The position numbers and the translations under genes are program-made. DNA of 64,000 bases, taken from positions 1,270,332 to 1,334,331 of the forward strand of contig JAVDOI010000039.1 of the NCBI GenBank assembly GCA_032191485.1, read 5' to 3'. The notes beneath the pieces are model-generated. The model made no database searches. It was not told the DNA's origin and was given only the letters and a program-made list of their open reading frames with translations. Of this stretch, positions 36,918 to 48,367 are shown in pieces; position 1 is the stretch's first letter, and every line of letters begins with the position of its first letter. This stretch comes from Leptoclinus maculatus. Its lineage: Eukaryota > Chordata > Actinopteri > Perciformes > Stichaeidae.

Positions 36918-39900
36918 TTCTGTATTTACCATTCACAGGTATAAAAGAAACTTAGGCTCTACATCTTCAGTCAGTGTAATTCAGTTTAGGGCCAAAACTG
37001 TAAAATATCAAAGCAACATCAACCCAGTTTAGATGTTGGTCTGGAAACAGCCGGTAGTGATGTTTAGCAGAACCAGACTTGATGCTCATTTCACTCTTTA
37101 CTTTTCAATCAGTGCAGAAATAAAACAGAACTGCTGCGTTACAAAGGTTTTCATTTCCTTCTCAAGGCAAAACTATACTTTTATATAAACCATTTCTGTC
37201 ATCATATTGTGGTAAGACCAACTAAATCTGCAAATGCATCTAAAACATTTATTCTAAATCTTTATTTGTACGGGGAAAGTCAGAAAGCTGAAGTCCCTTT
37301 TGATACAATTTATTTGCCGATGTTTCAAATACATAAAAAAATAAATATATTACGGTTCAAAGTGCTTTAAAGATTTGACCTAGATTCAAGTGTTTGTTAC
37401 TTGTTTCTGCTGTACCTTACCCATCTCATGTCTTTAAACTTGTATTTCATGAACCCTCACAGGCTGTAAAACACCTGTTTAATATACATATTGTCTTATA
37501 ATCAGAAGAAGTTTGCCGCTCAGGGAAAACTTTGTGCTGGCTGGTTGGAAGACCAAGTTGAGGTGCTGAATCTAAAAATAGGTGTGAGTGAAGTCATTTC
37601 CCCATGTGAGCAACAAGACAAACTTCACCAAAAAAGACCCAAGTAGCCTCGACCAAAAAGTGTAATAAATCACAGGGCGATTATCATCTTTACTGAACTC
37701 TACCGACAAAGCAACACGCTGAAATCAGCGAGACGTGGTTGTGGGTGCTGTGGCGTGGTGCACGCCATCATGGGTGGGAAAAACCGATCCTTTGTGGCCA
37801 AAGTAAGAGGTAAACAAACAAACAAACAAACAGTTTTGCCGAATGTCATCGTCTCCCAGCTGCACGTTTGTCGGCGGGGGTCAAAGGGGTAGGAGGGAAA
37901 ACGGGAGTGGAAATGTCATAAATCAGAAGGATTTTAGAATCTGATGACAAACCTAATTCCTGTCTGAAAAGAGCCGAGCCGCCCACCCCTCCCTCTCTGA
38001 CTGTCATCGAAGCTGGCCTATAAACATCGCAGCTGTCACCCAAACTCGCCCGGACCGCGAAGGACATGCCATCGTGTCTCTCACATGCTCTTTCCCCGGG
38101 CCAATTCTGGACCGGAGTGGCCGGCGAATTCCACTTTGCATTTTGTCACATTCGGCCACAGTGGAGGCTGAACCAGGACCCCCCCAACCCCCCCAACTGG
38201 AAAACCACCACCCACTATCCCCTCTCATGTCTGACCATCTGTTGAAGGGCATTTACTCCTGCGAAATCGCTTCATCCGTCTATCACTCCAAAAACAGGTT
38301 GTGAAGCCTTAAAAAGGGAAATGTGGATAAGGGTGGAGGAGGTAAGAAGCAGAGGGGTGGTGAGTGGGGGGGGGGTCGTCACATCGTGCTAAATGTTGTC
38401 ACTGCGAAAGGTGAGTAGAGGAGCTTTAGAGGACATTTTCCACTCAACAAACGTTCAGTGCGCCCCTCCCCACCGCCACAGGCAGCGGTAACCAGATAGC
38501 TCCCAGCGTGCCTGCTCTGTAACCGACACAACTAAAGCTGGCAACTCACTCACTGGAGATAAAGGCAAAAAAAAATAGAAATATAGAATTACACAGGGAC
38601 ATCCATGCATCTGAGGAGCACGTCTCACTGTTCCATTAACTTTAACCTAAAGAGACACTTATACCACAGGGACACGTATCGTCCTGCTGACATATAAACA
38701 AATACTGGGCACAGCACAGAGCTCATACTTTTATAACCATTTAAGAATTAACACCCCAATTCAGGATTTCTCTGCAGCATATTAGCAGCTGTTGGCTAAT
38801 ATTTTTGGTACCTCAAATTCATATAAACCAGTTTGCAGCTGTTAGCGCTCTGCTAAGCCAAATGTTGCAGTACAATACCCGCCCTACAAGCTGAATACTG
38901 GACTCCATATGGGATGCTAATGTTGCTCTGCTTTACGACATGTTAGCGATACCAACTTTGCTTTTTTTTAATGTTGGAAATCTCCAACTGGTTAGCTGTC
39001 TGGAGTTTCAGTTTGGGTGGTGTTAATACATTAATAGTGTCCGTCTGTAAGCACCCTTTCTCTGTCGAGTCCGTTACAGAATTAACTGAATAAAATAACA
39101 CGTCACGATTATCCTGACCAAAAAAAAAGAATTACGATAATCATCAAAATATGCTTAAAACTCTTAAAATGACACCAAAACATCCTGGAATGAATGACCC
39201 TGACAGGTAACCATACAGCACATGCTATGTTGCTATACCTTTGCCAATAGTGTGAACTAACTCTGGCTGTGCTAACAAGACAACAAGTAGAAGCACAAGG
39301 CCATGGACATGGTATAAGCACAATAATGCACTCCAAGGAGTCCTCATATACCAAAATATTGGACAGTGACTTATTTGCTGCTAACAAGACACCTCTGAGT
39401 GCATTATTGCTATAAATTTCATGCTCATGAATTCGTTGATTCTCAGTGCATTTGCTTTTGTTTTGATAGTTATCCTTTACTGTATCTGAGTGTTTTTAGT
39501 GGTTTAAATTCCTGACTAACTGCTGCCCCTCCCCCCACTCGGCTGCTTTTGACGTAAATGGCCGCGACACGTCATAAATAAGAAGAAGAATGTCACAGGG
39601 CCCACTTCCTGTGTAATTAAATCAACGTGTTGTACTGTATGTGATGGCGGAGAAACGCCTGCGTGTGTGCTCACCACATGTATGACGACACACAAACACT
39701 CTGTCTTTGTGTCTACTGTACTTTGTGTACACACACACACACACACACACACACACGAACGTGTTGTATGAGCGAACATAAAACTGTTTCCGTATCTCTT
39801 AATAAAGGTTCATCTGCTGGATTGCAGTTGGTTTTTAGATGAAAACAAGAGTGACAATGTTGAATATTGTTACTTTTAAAACAGCAGATGTTTTACTGAC

Positions 39901-40835
39901 TCGATACTTAAATGTAATAAAATACTTAAATCATTCCAGCTGACTTGGTGTTAAGATTAAGGGGTTATTTGTCCGTTCACGTATTGTACGCCATTACAAG
40001 CCCTGAGTTTAATCAGTTACAAAACATGTTATTGTTTAAGCAATACATTGTTGGCCTGAATACAAGATGATGTCTTTTTACATTTGACAAATATTTTTAA
40101 TGTTATGTTTGAGAACTTGACCTTTGCGTATCCACAATTGCTGATATTGCCTTTAAACGGAGCGTAAATTGAGTTTGAGTGAAAACAGTTCTTAACGTTT
40201 ATGAAAGACCACGAGACGCAGTTTAAAACTCAGAAAAAGAGCCTGAGAGTTGATGCTTTGTTGTCATGTTCGTTGGTTGTTTTGTTTGTATTGATTCCCT
40301 GTATTTTTGTTTAAAATAACACAATTAAAAGATCTCAAATATTTTACATCTTTAAAAAGTATTTTTAGCATTTTCACGTATGTGAAGTATTTCCTTTCAA
40401 CCATAGTTCCCACATGAAACTGCTCACAACAAGGTCTGTGGAGTATCTTGTGTAACCGGGTCACGATTGCTGGAAAGAGACGTTGCTGAGTTTTTTAACA
40501 AAGTTTTTCTTTGACCACCACGAGCCGAGTGACGTCTAGTTCCATTATGTTGGAGAGAAAGCAAACATCTCTACGAACGATATATCTCCATCACTTAACT
40601 CACACCAAACAATCTAGATTGATAAATGGCACTACAGGTAAAAAACAATTATGTTGGATTTTAGGATGAACTGCCCCTTTTAACTGGATAAATAGTTGTG
40701 GGCATCACAACCTTCCGTGAAATTACTTGTTTTACGATCAGAATTTGATCAATTTGGTCTGATTACATTTGAAAAGTCTAAAAGAGATGCACGATTGAAT
40801 TATTTTGTCCCCATTCAAGTTATAGGGCTATTCAT
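36918..40835. other. Gene-free stretch
   Basis: Holds (AAAC)n near 37812-37832, a unique patch at 37980-38300 and (CA)n at 39729-39756. TTAGC-type motifs at 38780-39000 suggest old dispersed repeat. No exon recognised. Confidence 0.5.
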
Positions 40836-41149
40836 AGCATAGGGCTAAACCGCCAAGTTAGCATAGGGCTAAACCCCCAAGTTAGCATAGGGCTAAACCC
40901 CCAAGTTAGCATAGGGCTAAACCGCCAAGTTAGCATAGGGCTAAACCGCCATGTTAGCATAGGGCTAAACCGCCAAGTTAGCATAGGGCTAAACCGCCAA
41001 GTTAGCATAGGGCTAAACCCCCAAGTTAGCATAGGGCTAAACCGCCATGTTAGCATAGGGCTAAACCGCCAAGTTAGCATAGGGCTAAACCGCCAAGTTA
41101 GCATAGGGCTAAACCGCCAAGTTAGCATAGGGCTAAACCGCCAAGTTAG
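40836..41149 (+). repeat. 24-bp minisatellite, 13 copies
   Basis: The unit AGCATAGGGCTAAACCGCCA+AGTT varies at two positions (CCGCC/CCCCC, CAAG/CATG). A minus-strand frame reads it as LTWRFSPM repeats; this is a by-product of the 24-bp period. Confidence 0.96.
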
Positions 41150-41589
41150 CGTCTCGGCCGGCGGAAGTCTCTTTATCATTCTGCAAATGTTGCACAAAGC
41201 ATTGAGATGGCCAACATGTCGTATATACAGTAACTGTACATATGTAAACAACCCTCAGAGCAGAGAATACTGCTTATTATTCAACGATTGAATTTTAAAT
41301 ACCTGGCCATTGTTTTAATCATTCAAATTGTTCTGTGTGGTTTATAACAGTTTTCTGTGGTGCGACAAACTCAGAACATTTATTTTATAACTATTATCCC
41401 GTGACAGCAGCTCAACACCAAACACTTTCCAATGTTTGTTTTAAACTAATTAAAAGCGTCAAAGTGTGGCAGGGGGTTGATGTGTCTGGCCTATCTGCCC
41501 TTTGACCTTTAAAGCAGCCCCACAAAACACTTTCTAGATCTCATTTTGCCAAAGTAGGAACTCATCCGTCAACACCTTCTGCCTTCCTG

Positions 41590-41800
41590 TAGCCCAAACA
41601 GTGATGATATCAATCGCCGCTGCTGGCGGCTAATTGAGATAACAGCAGCGCTGAGGGCTGCTCTCCGGCTCCATTGTCAGGAAGGTGGTCACAGTAATAG
41701 TCTTGTAATTGGCTTTAAGTGGATTAAGTGCCAGGCGAGGCAGAGCAGCTCTGGCCAGAGATCTGCAGTCCAAACACAACCTGTTGGCCAGAGTGTGAGG
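41590..41800. promoter_or_regulatory. Candidate conserved non-coding element
   Basis: GGCGGCTAATTGAGATAACA, TCCATTGTCAGGAAGGTGG and CTTGTAATTGGCTTTAAGTG occur in a dense unique block with homeodomain- and SOX-like sites. Not tested by alignment. Confidence 0.3.
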
Positions 41801-43664
41801 TCTCAATCTGGACAACAGACATGGCTCCAAGTAATATACAGTATATATACACACATATACACACACATCATGACGTACATCTTGATTTGACGACTTTGTA
41901 AAATAACCAATAAGCACACACCTGTGACCACAAAACATAGCAACCACTTTGTTTAGCTACTGTTCAGGAGTTACATTGTGTACCAGACAAATAACAAAGT
42001 AAGTAAATCACTGCCATGTCAACTGTGGTTTTAATGCAGCTGTGAGGCCTTTTGACTGCTCGATAAAACTAGAAATCAGCCTCAGACTTGTATGTAATAA
42101 GTATAAAAAGGTATGAAGTATGAAGTGTACACTAGGCCGAGAGGACCAGGAAACAGTCCTTGGACTAAGAGTAGAAGAACAGCTGTCATTACAGCATTGA
42201 CGGCTGTGAATGTAAAGCTCCCGCACCACTAATTCATCACATGCACATGTAAAACCATCATCGCCGCGATATCTCAAGTCATCATTACTGAACATCAGAA
42301 GGATCAAAGATTGACACGGACTTTACAAACGGCTTCACAAGTTAGAATAAAACGGAACCAGTAACTCAATCAATGACTCAAACAATAACTCAAACAGAAA
42401 GTAAATGACACAACATATTACGTTTTATTCCCATTTTCCTAAGAACGCTCCTAAAACTTATCAGCATTTCCCACATGTCTTAATGGGAAAGTGCTCCATT
42501 TAGAATTAAACCTAAATGGGAATATCCAAACAGAATATGCTGTTTACACAACCCGTATCAGATTCTGAATATCGTTATATTTGGAATGTGTGTGCATGTG
42601 AAGTGATGCGCGTTAACTCGCGTATCTTATAATAAAACTATATTCATTATGTCGTTAAGTCTGGGACAGTTGAAAGTAGTTGAAAGTTAATTTTGAGTCC
42701 AAAACTATGTGCATTGATATAAACTACGTAGCCTACGTATACAAATACGTCTGTAATTGTAATTTGGTTGAACTGATTCTTTAAATAAAGCTTCAATGTG
42801 TCTGTTGGCTTCTTAATTAACTAGCTGCGGTATCTACAATACAAACACAAGTATCTGGATTTGTTTGGCCTATTTATAGAATTTCTATAATAGAAAATAA
42901 AAATGTTAGAGCTGCAGGACTTTATAATCATTAGCAGCTCTTTTGAATCCAGCCGTGATTCCTGAAGTCATTGCACCAAACTCCACATACAGCTGTGTTG
43001 TGCGGTCCAAACGTCACAGAGCCATCCTCAATTAAAATCTTCTTTCCACTGGGTCTTTACCCGTGGTTGTAAATTTAACTTGGCATTCCTTTATGGAGCA
43101 GGTGTGAGGGATTAGGCTGGGGGGGGGGGGGGGGGTTCATAAACTGTACATGTGAGATCTGAACTTGAACTCTTGATACACACTCACAGAAGAGGCTCCA
43201 CGTGCATTACATGACACACTGTAAATGCAGACATTAAAAGATATTCTCAGAGAAACTGACAGCCGGAGACACAAAATAACAACACCTGCCATCATTACTG
43301 AGAAGTGCAGCTGGTGAAGACCTTGTGCCTCTTGAAACTTTTACAGTTTCCTTTGAAAGTTCACCAGATGGATGCTGGGTACCCGCCTGTCTGAGGCTCC
43401 ACATATTCAACACCTGAAAATCTACTATCAGAACTTAGTGCGTCTTTATGATTCCAATTCACCCAACATAGTAGGCTGGTTCTGCTTGTTTTACTTTCTC
43501 TTTTAACTTGCTCCGCTCCACTTTTAAAACAAAGTAACCCGTCGACTTCAAATGACGTTACATTCAGGCAGATACGTTGGTTTCTGGTAAATTGGTTTAG
43601 CGAAAAAAACAAATCCCACAGACTTTTGCCAGCGGTCACCTTTGCCGGTTTGTTCCGAGTGTGG
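41801..43664. other. Gene-free stretch
   Basis: Unique AT-rich DNA with a G17 run at 43119-43135. No gene recognised. Confidence 0.5.
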
Positions 43665-43765
43665 CCATAAATAATGTTGACCCCGGAACACAAGCATGAA
43701 ACACCCACAAGCAATGCATGTTGATTAAGTGAAGAGGTCGTTCCTGATTTAAACAAGGACACACA
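43665..43765 (+). repeat. Left half of a local duplication around A9
   Basis: CCATAAATA, AAGCAATGCATNTTGATT, GAAGAGGTC and CAAGGACACACAC occur here in order. They recur in the same order at 44465-44565. Confidence 0.6.
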
Positions 43766-43780
43766 CACACACACAAAGTG

Positions 43781-44218
43781 TAGCCAAAGCTTCATGTCTT
43801 AAAGCTGCATTCTCTCTAGTGTCCACCAGGGGGCGACTCCTCTGGTTGTATAGAAGTCTATGAGAAAATGACTCTACTTCTCTCTTGATTTATTACCGCA
43901 GTAAACATTGTAAACATGAGTTTATGGTCTCAATCTCTAGTTTCAAGTCTTCTTCAATACAGCATGATGTTCATTTAGTACATTATGGTCCATTTAGAGT
44001 CAAACAGACCATAAAGCAGGGGATGCTTTAGGGGCGGGGCTACACAGTGATTGACAGGTCTCTACCAGAGACGTATACAGCGTCTCTACGTCACTCCTCC
44101 ACAGTCCAGATATGGTCACTTCCGTTCACTGGTTGCAAAAAAGCCAAGATGGCGACGGCCAAACATCAAACTCGAGGTTTATAAATGTCACGTCCACTTC
44201 TTATATACAGTTTATGGC
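43781..44218 (+). repeat. Dispersed repeat family A copy A9
   Basis: Begins TAGCCAAAGCTTCATG and ends TTATATACAGTTTATGG. It keeps the CTCF-like core at 43823-43836 and AAGATGGCGACGGCC near 44147. It is slightly shortened near its right end. Confidence 0.9.
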
Positions 44219-44464
44219 AGCAAGCAGACGACTTTATGGCTTAATGAGTGTATTCGGCAGCTCCAAGAACAGAAGGATTAAAAATAAACGTGTGTCGATT
44301 TTCAGCGTCATCGTCATCGATTACGACGAGTAATCCCAGCAGCCCTGGTGTCAGACACATGCTAAAGGCTAACCTCTGTGCGCCGGTATTTGACAGGTTG
44401 GGATGGGTTGGCAACGGAGAAGAAGCCATTTTGATTGTATTCCAGCAAAATGAGTACAAGAAAA

Positions 44465-44565
44465 CAAGTGTCCATAAATACCCCATGAACAATCCATAAG
44501 CAATGCATTTTGATTGATTAAAAGAAGAGGTCATCCTGGATTTATACAATCAAGGACACACACTA
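44465..44565 (+). repeat. Right half of a local duplication around A9
   Basis: Same ordered motifs as 43665-43765, with small insertions. Family A copy A9 lies between the two halves. Confidence 0.6.
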
Positions 44566-45729
44566 ACAGACTTTGTCCTCCAGCTGGGTACCTCAGGGAC
44601 TTAAAAAAGGGTTTGGCTGAGTTCAAGCATTTGGTCAGTGTGTGGTTTTTGACACAGATTTAAGGAGCTCGCCGACAATGTGCAGGGAAAAGAGCGAGGA
44701 CCCCGGCTTCCTGTTTTCCCCTCTCGGCGCACGTCGCAATGCGATCCCAGCCGAGCCGCTGAGCCAGCACCATGAGGGTGATACGTCTTTCAACAGGCCT
44801 GTTACCGGGGGGATTACAGCGCTGTTTAATAGTGTGATCCAGACCACGATACAGTGTTGTTTTATCAGAGTTATAAGTCACACACTTTGCTCACTGCTAA
44901 TGTCACCGTGAAATTTCTGCTGAATCCGTCCCTGGCGTCCGCCCAGCCAGTGCAGGTGAGGTCCACGAGAGAGAGCACAGCTGCCACTCGCAAACTCGCA
45001 TTCAGACACGCACCAGCAAGGCATGCATGGCCCCTTAGATAGATGCATGGCCCCTTAGATAGATGCATGGCCCCCTTAGATAGATTGATGGTGGTGGTGG
45101 TGGTGTGAGAGCTGCGTGGCTGTCCTGAAATCAGGCCAGCTTTAACACAGCGGACACGGTCAGAGTAACAGTTTACGTGACAAGCATTATAAAAGGTGAT
45201 TAACAGAACGCATGCTGACGAGATTTTCACGTCTGCATTTCTAACTGTGCAAATAATAAACTGTGACAAGGACGAGAGAGGCGCGCGCTGTTTTTGCGAG
45301 CACACACTTATGAGCGTTGTTGTTTTTACGGGACGGCCCTTTATGTTCGGCGATGACCTCCGGCTTGTTCGGCTTTGTACTCGTCCATGCAGGGCAGACC
45401 CGGGGGGCCACGCTGGTTCATTCATTTACTTTGATGTAAAAACGCCTACAGAGGCAGCGAGTGGAGCTTCAGACGGCACGAGTTGTCAATCACACCACGT
45501 TTTACTCTGTCGTGCTTTTTAAAACACTGTCCGGCTCGTCTACACTTGTATAAACTATAAACACCTTTCTGGTGGTTGCACCACGTTTATCACATCAGAT
45601 TTCAACCAGTTGGACCTCCTCGTGCTGTATCCTTCGCATTTGATTGGACAAATAAAAAGTGGACGGATTTTAGATTGTTCAGTAGGTGCACGAGATGACC
45701 GGGGATGTGATCTAAAAAGTTATTATTTC
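44566..45729. other. Gene-free stretch, partly GC-rich
   Basis: Includes a unique block at 44650-44870 and a 21-bp tandem repeat (3 copies, 45020-45084) of GCATGGCCCCTTAGATAGAT. Several short frames are open but none looks like a known protein. Confidence 0.45.
45020..45084 (+). repeat. 21-bp tandem repeat, 3 copies
   Basis: GCATGGCCCCTTAGATAGAT units, followed by a short (GGT)n. Confidence 0.85.
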
Positions 45730-46200
45730 ATCACAACTTTACGTAAAAGTATAAACAATACTTACAAGTAAAAGCCCTGAATTCAGAATGTGGAACTGTA
45801 AAAGTACAATGTTTCCTCTGGAATGTAGTGGAGTACAAGTAGAAAGTAGCATGAAGTAGATACACTATGCAACCAGACGGCTCCATCACAACTTCAAGTA
45901 AAAGTATGAAAATATTCTATTACAATTAAATGTCCTGAATTAAAAATGTTACTAAAGTAAGATTATCAGTGAAATGTACTTAAAAGTTTTGAAAAGTAAA
46001 AGTTGTCTTTCTGCAGAAAAGACAACTTTGTCAAATATTCAAACAAAACGTGTTTTATTCTGTTTTTAATCAATAGCAAATACATGCAAGAGCATCAACA
46101 TTTTAAGGTTGTAGTTTGTCAATATGGAGCCAAATAGAACAGAAAATAGCATAAACTGGAAATACTCAAGTAAAATAAAAGTACTACTTACTTAAACTTA
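45730..46200 (+). repeat. Dispersed repeat family F
   Basis: AAGTAAAAGCCCTGAATTCA, TACAATGTTTCCTCTGGAAT, GTAGTGGAGTACAAGTAGAA and TACTCAAGTAAAATAAAAGT are hallmarks of an AGTAA-rich repeat found widely in fish. Confidence 0.65.
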
Positions 46201-46500
46201 GCAGCCAAGCACACATACAGACAGTACATCACTTTTTTATACAGTCAGAAACCACACAAAACATTTTAAAACAAACCGATATGCTCACAACATTAATACC
46301 ATAATCAATTCTTAAATGTTATAAGTTGTAGCCAGCACATAACCACTTTCACTATACAACCATCGCTCAACTGTAACTGTAAGACCAATAACGGCAAAGA
46401 CCTCCAATGGCAGCTAATAGTCAATTTAAAGACAAGACTCACCCGTCATAGGAGAGAAGCGGTTGATCACAGCCTCGACGTCCGGTTCTTCCGTTCTCAT

Positions 46501-47384
46501 GGAGCCAGGTAGATAGCGGAGTCAGGTAGATAGCGGAGCCAGGTAGATAGCAGAGTCAGGTAGATAGCGGAGCCAGGTAGATAGCAGAGTCAGGTAGATA
46601 GCGGAGCCAGGTAGATAGCAGAGCCAGGTAGATAGCGGAGCCAGGTAGAGCCAGGTAGATAGCGGAGCCAGGTAGATAACAGAGCCAGGTATAACAGAGC
46701 CAGGTAGATAGCAGAGCCCGGTAGATAGCAGAGTCCGGTAGATAGCAGAGCCAGGTAGATAGCAGAGTCAGGTAGATAGCAGAGTCAGGTAGATAGCAGA
46801 GACTGTAGATAGCAGAGACTGTAGATAGCAGAGTCAGGTAGATAGCAGAGTCAGGTAGATAGCAGAGCCAGGTAGATAGCAGAGTCAGTAGATAGCAGAG
46901 TCAGGTAGATAGCAGAGACTGTAGATAGCAGAGACTGTAGATAGCAGAGTCAGGTAGATAGCAGAGTCAGTAGATAGCAGAGACTGTAGATAGCAGAGAC
47001 TGTAGATAGCAGAGTCAGGTAGATAGCAGAGTCTGTAGATAGCAGAGTCAGGTAGATAGCAGAGCCAGGTAGATAGCAGAGACTGTAGATAGCAGAGCCA
47101 GGTAGATAGCAGAGCCAGGTAGATAGCAGAGACTGTAGATAGCAGAGACTGTAGATAGCAGAGTCAGGTAGATAGCAGAGTCCGGTAGATAGCAGAGCCA
47201 AGTAGATAGCAGAGACTGTAGATAGCAGAGACTGTAGATAGCAGAGCCAGGTAGATAGCAGAGTCCGGTAGATAGCAGAGCCAGGTAGATAGCAGAGCCA
47301 GGTAGATAGCAGAGCCCGGTAGATAGCAGAGCCAGGTAGATAGCAGAGCCCGGTAGATAGCGGAGTCAGGTAGATAGCAGAGCC
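46501..47384 (+). repeat. 16-17-bp minisatellite, about 52 units
   Basis: The unit is AGATAGCAGAGCCAGGT with variants (GTCAGGT, GACTGT, GCCCGGT). Length variants of 16 and 17 bp alternate. It ends 0.5 kb before the LTR element. A minus-strand frame of 178 codons through it is a by-product. Confidence 0.95.
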
Positions 47385-47924
47385 ATCTCTGTTCAGGTGC
47401 CGAGTCTTTATACCTGGCGCTCCCACCAGGCTCAGGTGTGTCCCATCAGCTGACGAGCAAAACAACCTGAAAGACAGAAAGGACACAGACCCGTAGTGGA
47501 AGGGAGGGGTCGTCCCACTGTCAATATGGCGCTTTGCCAGGTGAAGTTCAGCAGATTCATTCTCATCACTTAGCTACTCGATAAAGTTGCGACTTTTTGT
47601 CTGCATCACAGTCAGCTTCCAACCCTCTCTCCTTTAAACGGAACAACAAATCGATCCACAACAGACCGCTCAGCACAAATCTGTGCTAGCTAGTACAACA
47701 AGCTAGACACGTGATCTTTGAGCAACTAATCAAAAGACGCGGTCAACTGGGGTCGATTTAGCGTAAAATTACTACAATTATTTATATTTTCTTTTATATT
47801 AATTAATCCTGTTGGATTCACTTTATAGGAACTTTTGATATAAAAATAATAAAATATAATTTTTTTTTAAAATAACATTTTCAATTCCTGCTCTGGCTTT
47901 TTCACGGGGGAGCTCCAGCGCCCC
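47385..47924. other. Unique spacer between minisatellite and LTR element
   Basis: About 540 bp with no gene or repeat I recognise. It ends in the TCTTG target site. Confidence 0.6.
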
Positions 47925-47929
47925 TCTTG

Positions 47930-48354
47930 TGTCACAGTTTAGGCTTTGCCCCTGTGTTCCTGTGTCTGTGTGTGTGTATGTTTCCCCTGATTCCACTCAT
48001 CCTACTCACCTGCCCAGTCCACCCAGCTGCCTTCAATCTCCTAATCACCCCACACATATATATACTCCCCTGCTTTCCCTGTGCTGGTTGTGAGATCGTC
48101 CTTAATTCGTCCCCCTGTCTGCTCCATGTTCCAGCATTTGCTCATGGTTTGCCTTTTTGTCACTTTGCCTTTTTGTCACTTTGCCTTTTTGTCACTTTGC
48201 CTTTTTGTTAGTTTTTGCTCGCTCCCGGTTGGAGTTGTTTTAAGTTCCTGTTTTTTGTCTGCTTGGTGCTCATTAAATAACCCAGCATACTACTCAACCT
48301 CGTCTCCCGTGTCTGTCTGCGCTTGAGTCTCCGTTCTGCCTCCCGGACGTGACA
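47930..48354 (+). repeat. 5' LTR
   Basis: 425 bp with TG...CA ends. A TATATATA box at 48057-48064 lies about 33 bp before GTGAGATCGT (48090-48099), the probable RNA 5' end. ATTAAA (48272-48277) is a likely poly(A) signal. A 16-bp sub-repeat (TGCCTTTTTGTCACTT) is repeated about four times near 48150-48205. It differs from the 3' LTR only near its end (CCTCCCGG against CCCCTCGG). Confidence 0.95.
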
Positions 48355-48356
48355 GA

Positions 48357-48366
48357 ACGATCTCAC
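48357..48366 (+). other. Putative self-primer binding site
   Basis: ACGATCTCAC lies two bases after the 5' LTR and overlaps the approach to the ATG at 48368. It is the exact reverse complement of GTGAGATCGT (48090-48099), at the predicted RNA 5' end. This arrangement is known from Tf1 and sushi elements, where the RNA 5' end folds back to prime reverse transcription. I see no obvious tRNA-complementary site here. Confidence 0.6.
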
Positions 48367-48367
48367 C

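Noticed and set aside
40832..41251. 139-codon minus frame with LTWRFSPM repeats
   Set aside because: A by-product of the 24-bp minisatellite; no start context or homology recognised.
46950..47486. 178-codon minus frame with CYLPGSAIY repeats
   Set aside because: A translation of the 16/17-bp minisatellite.
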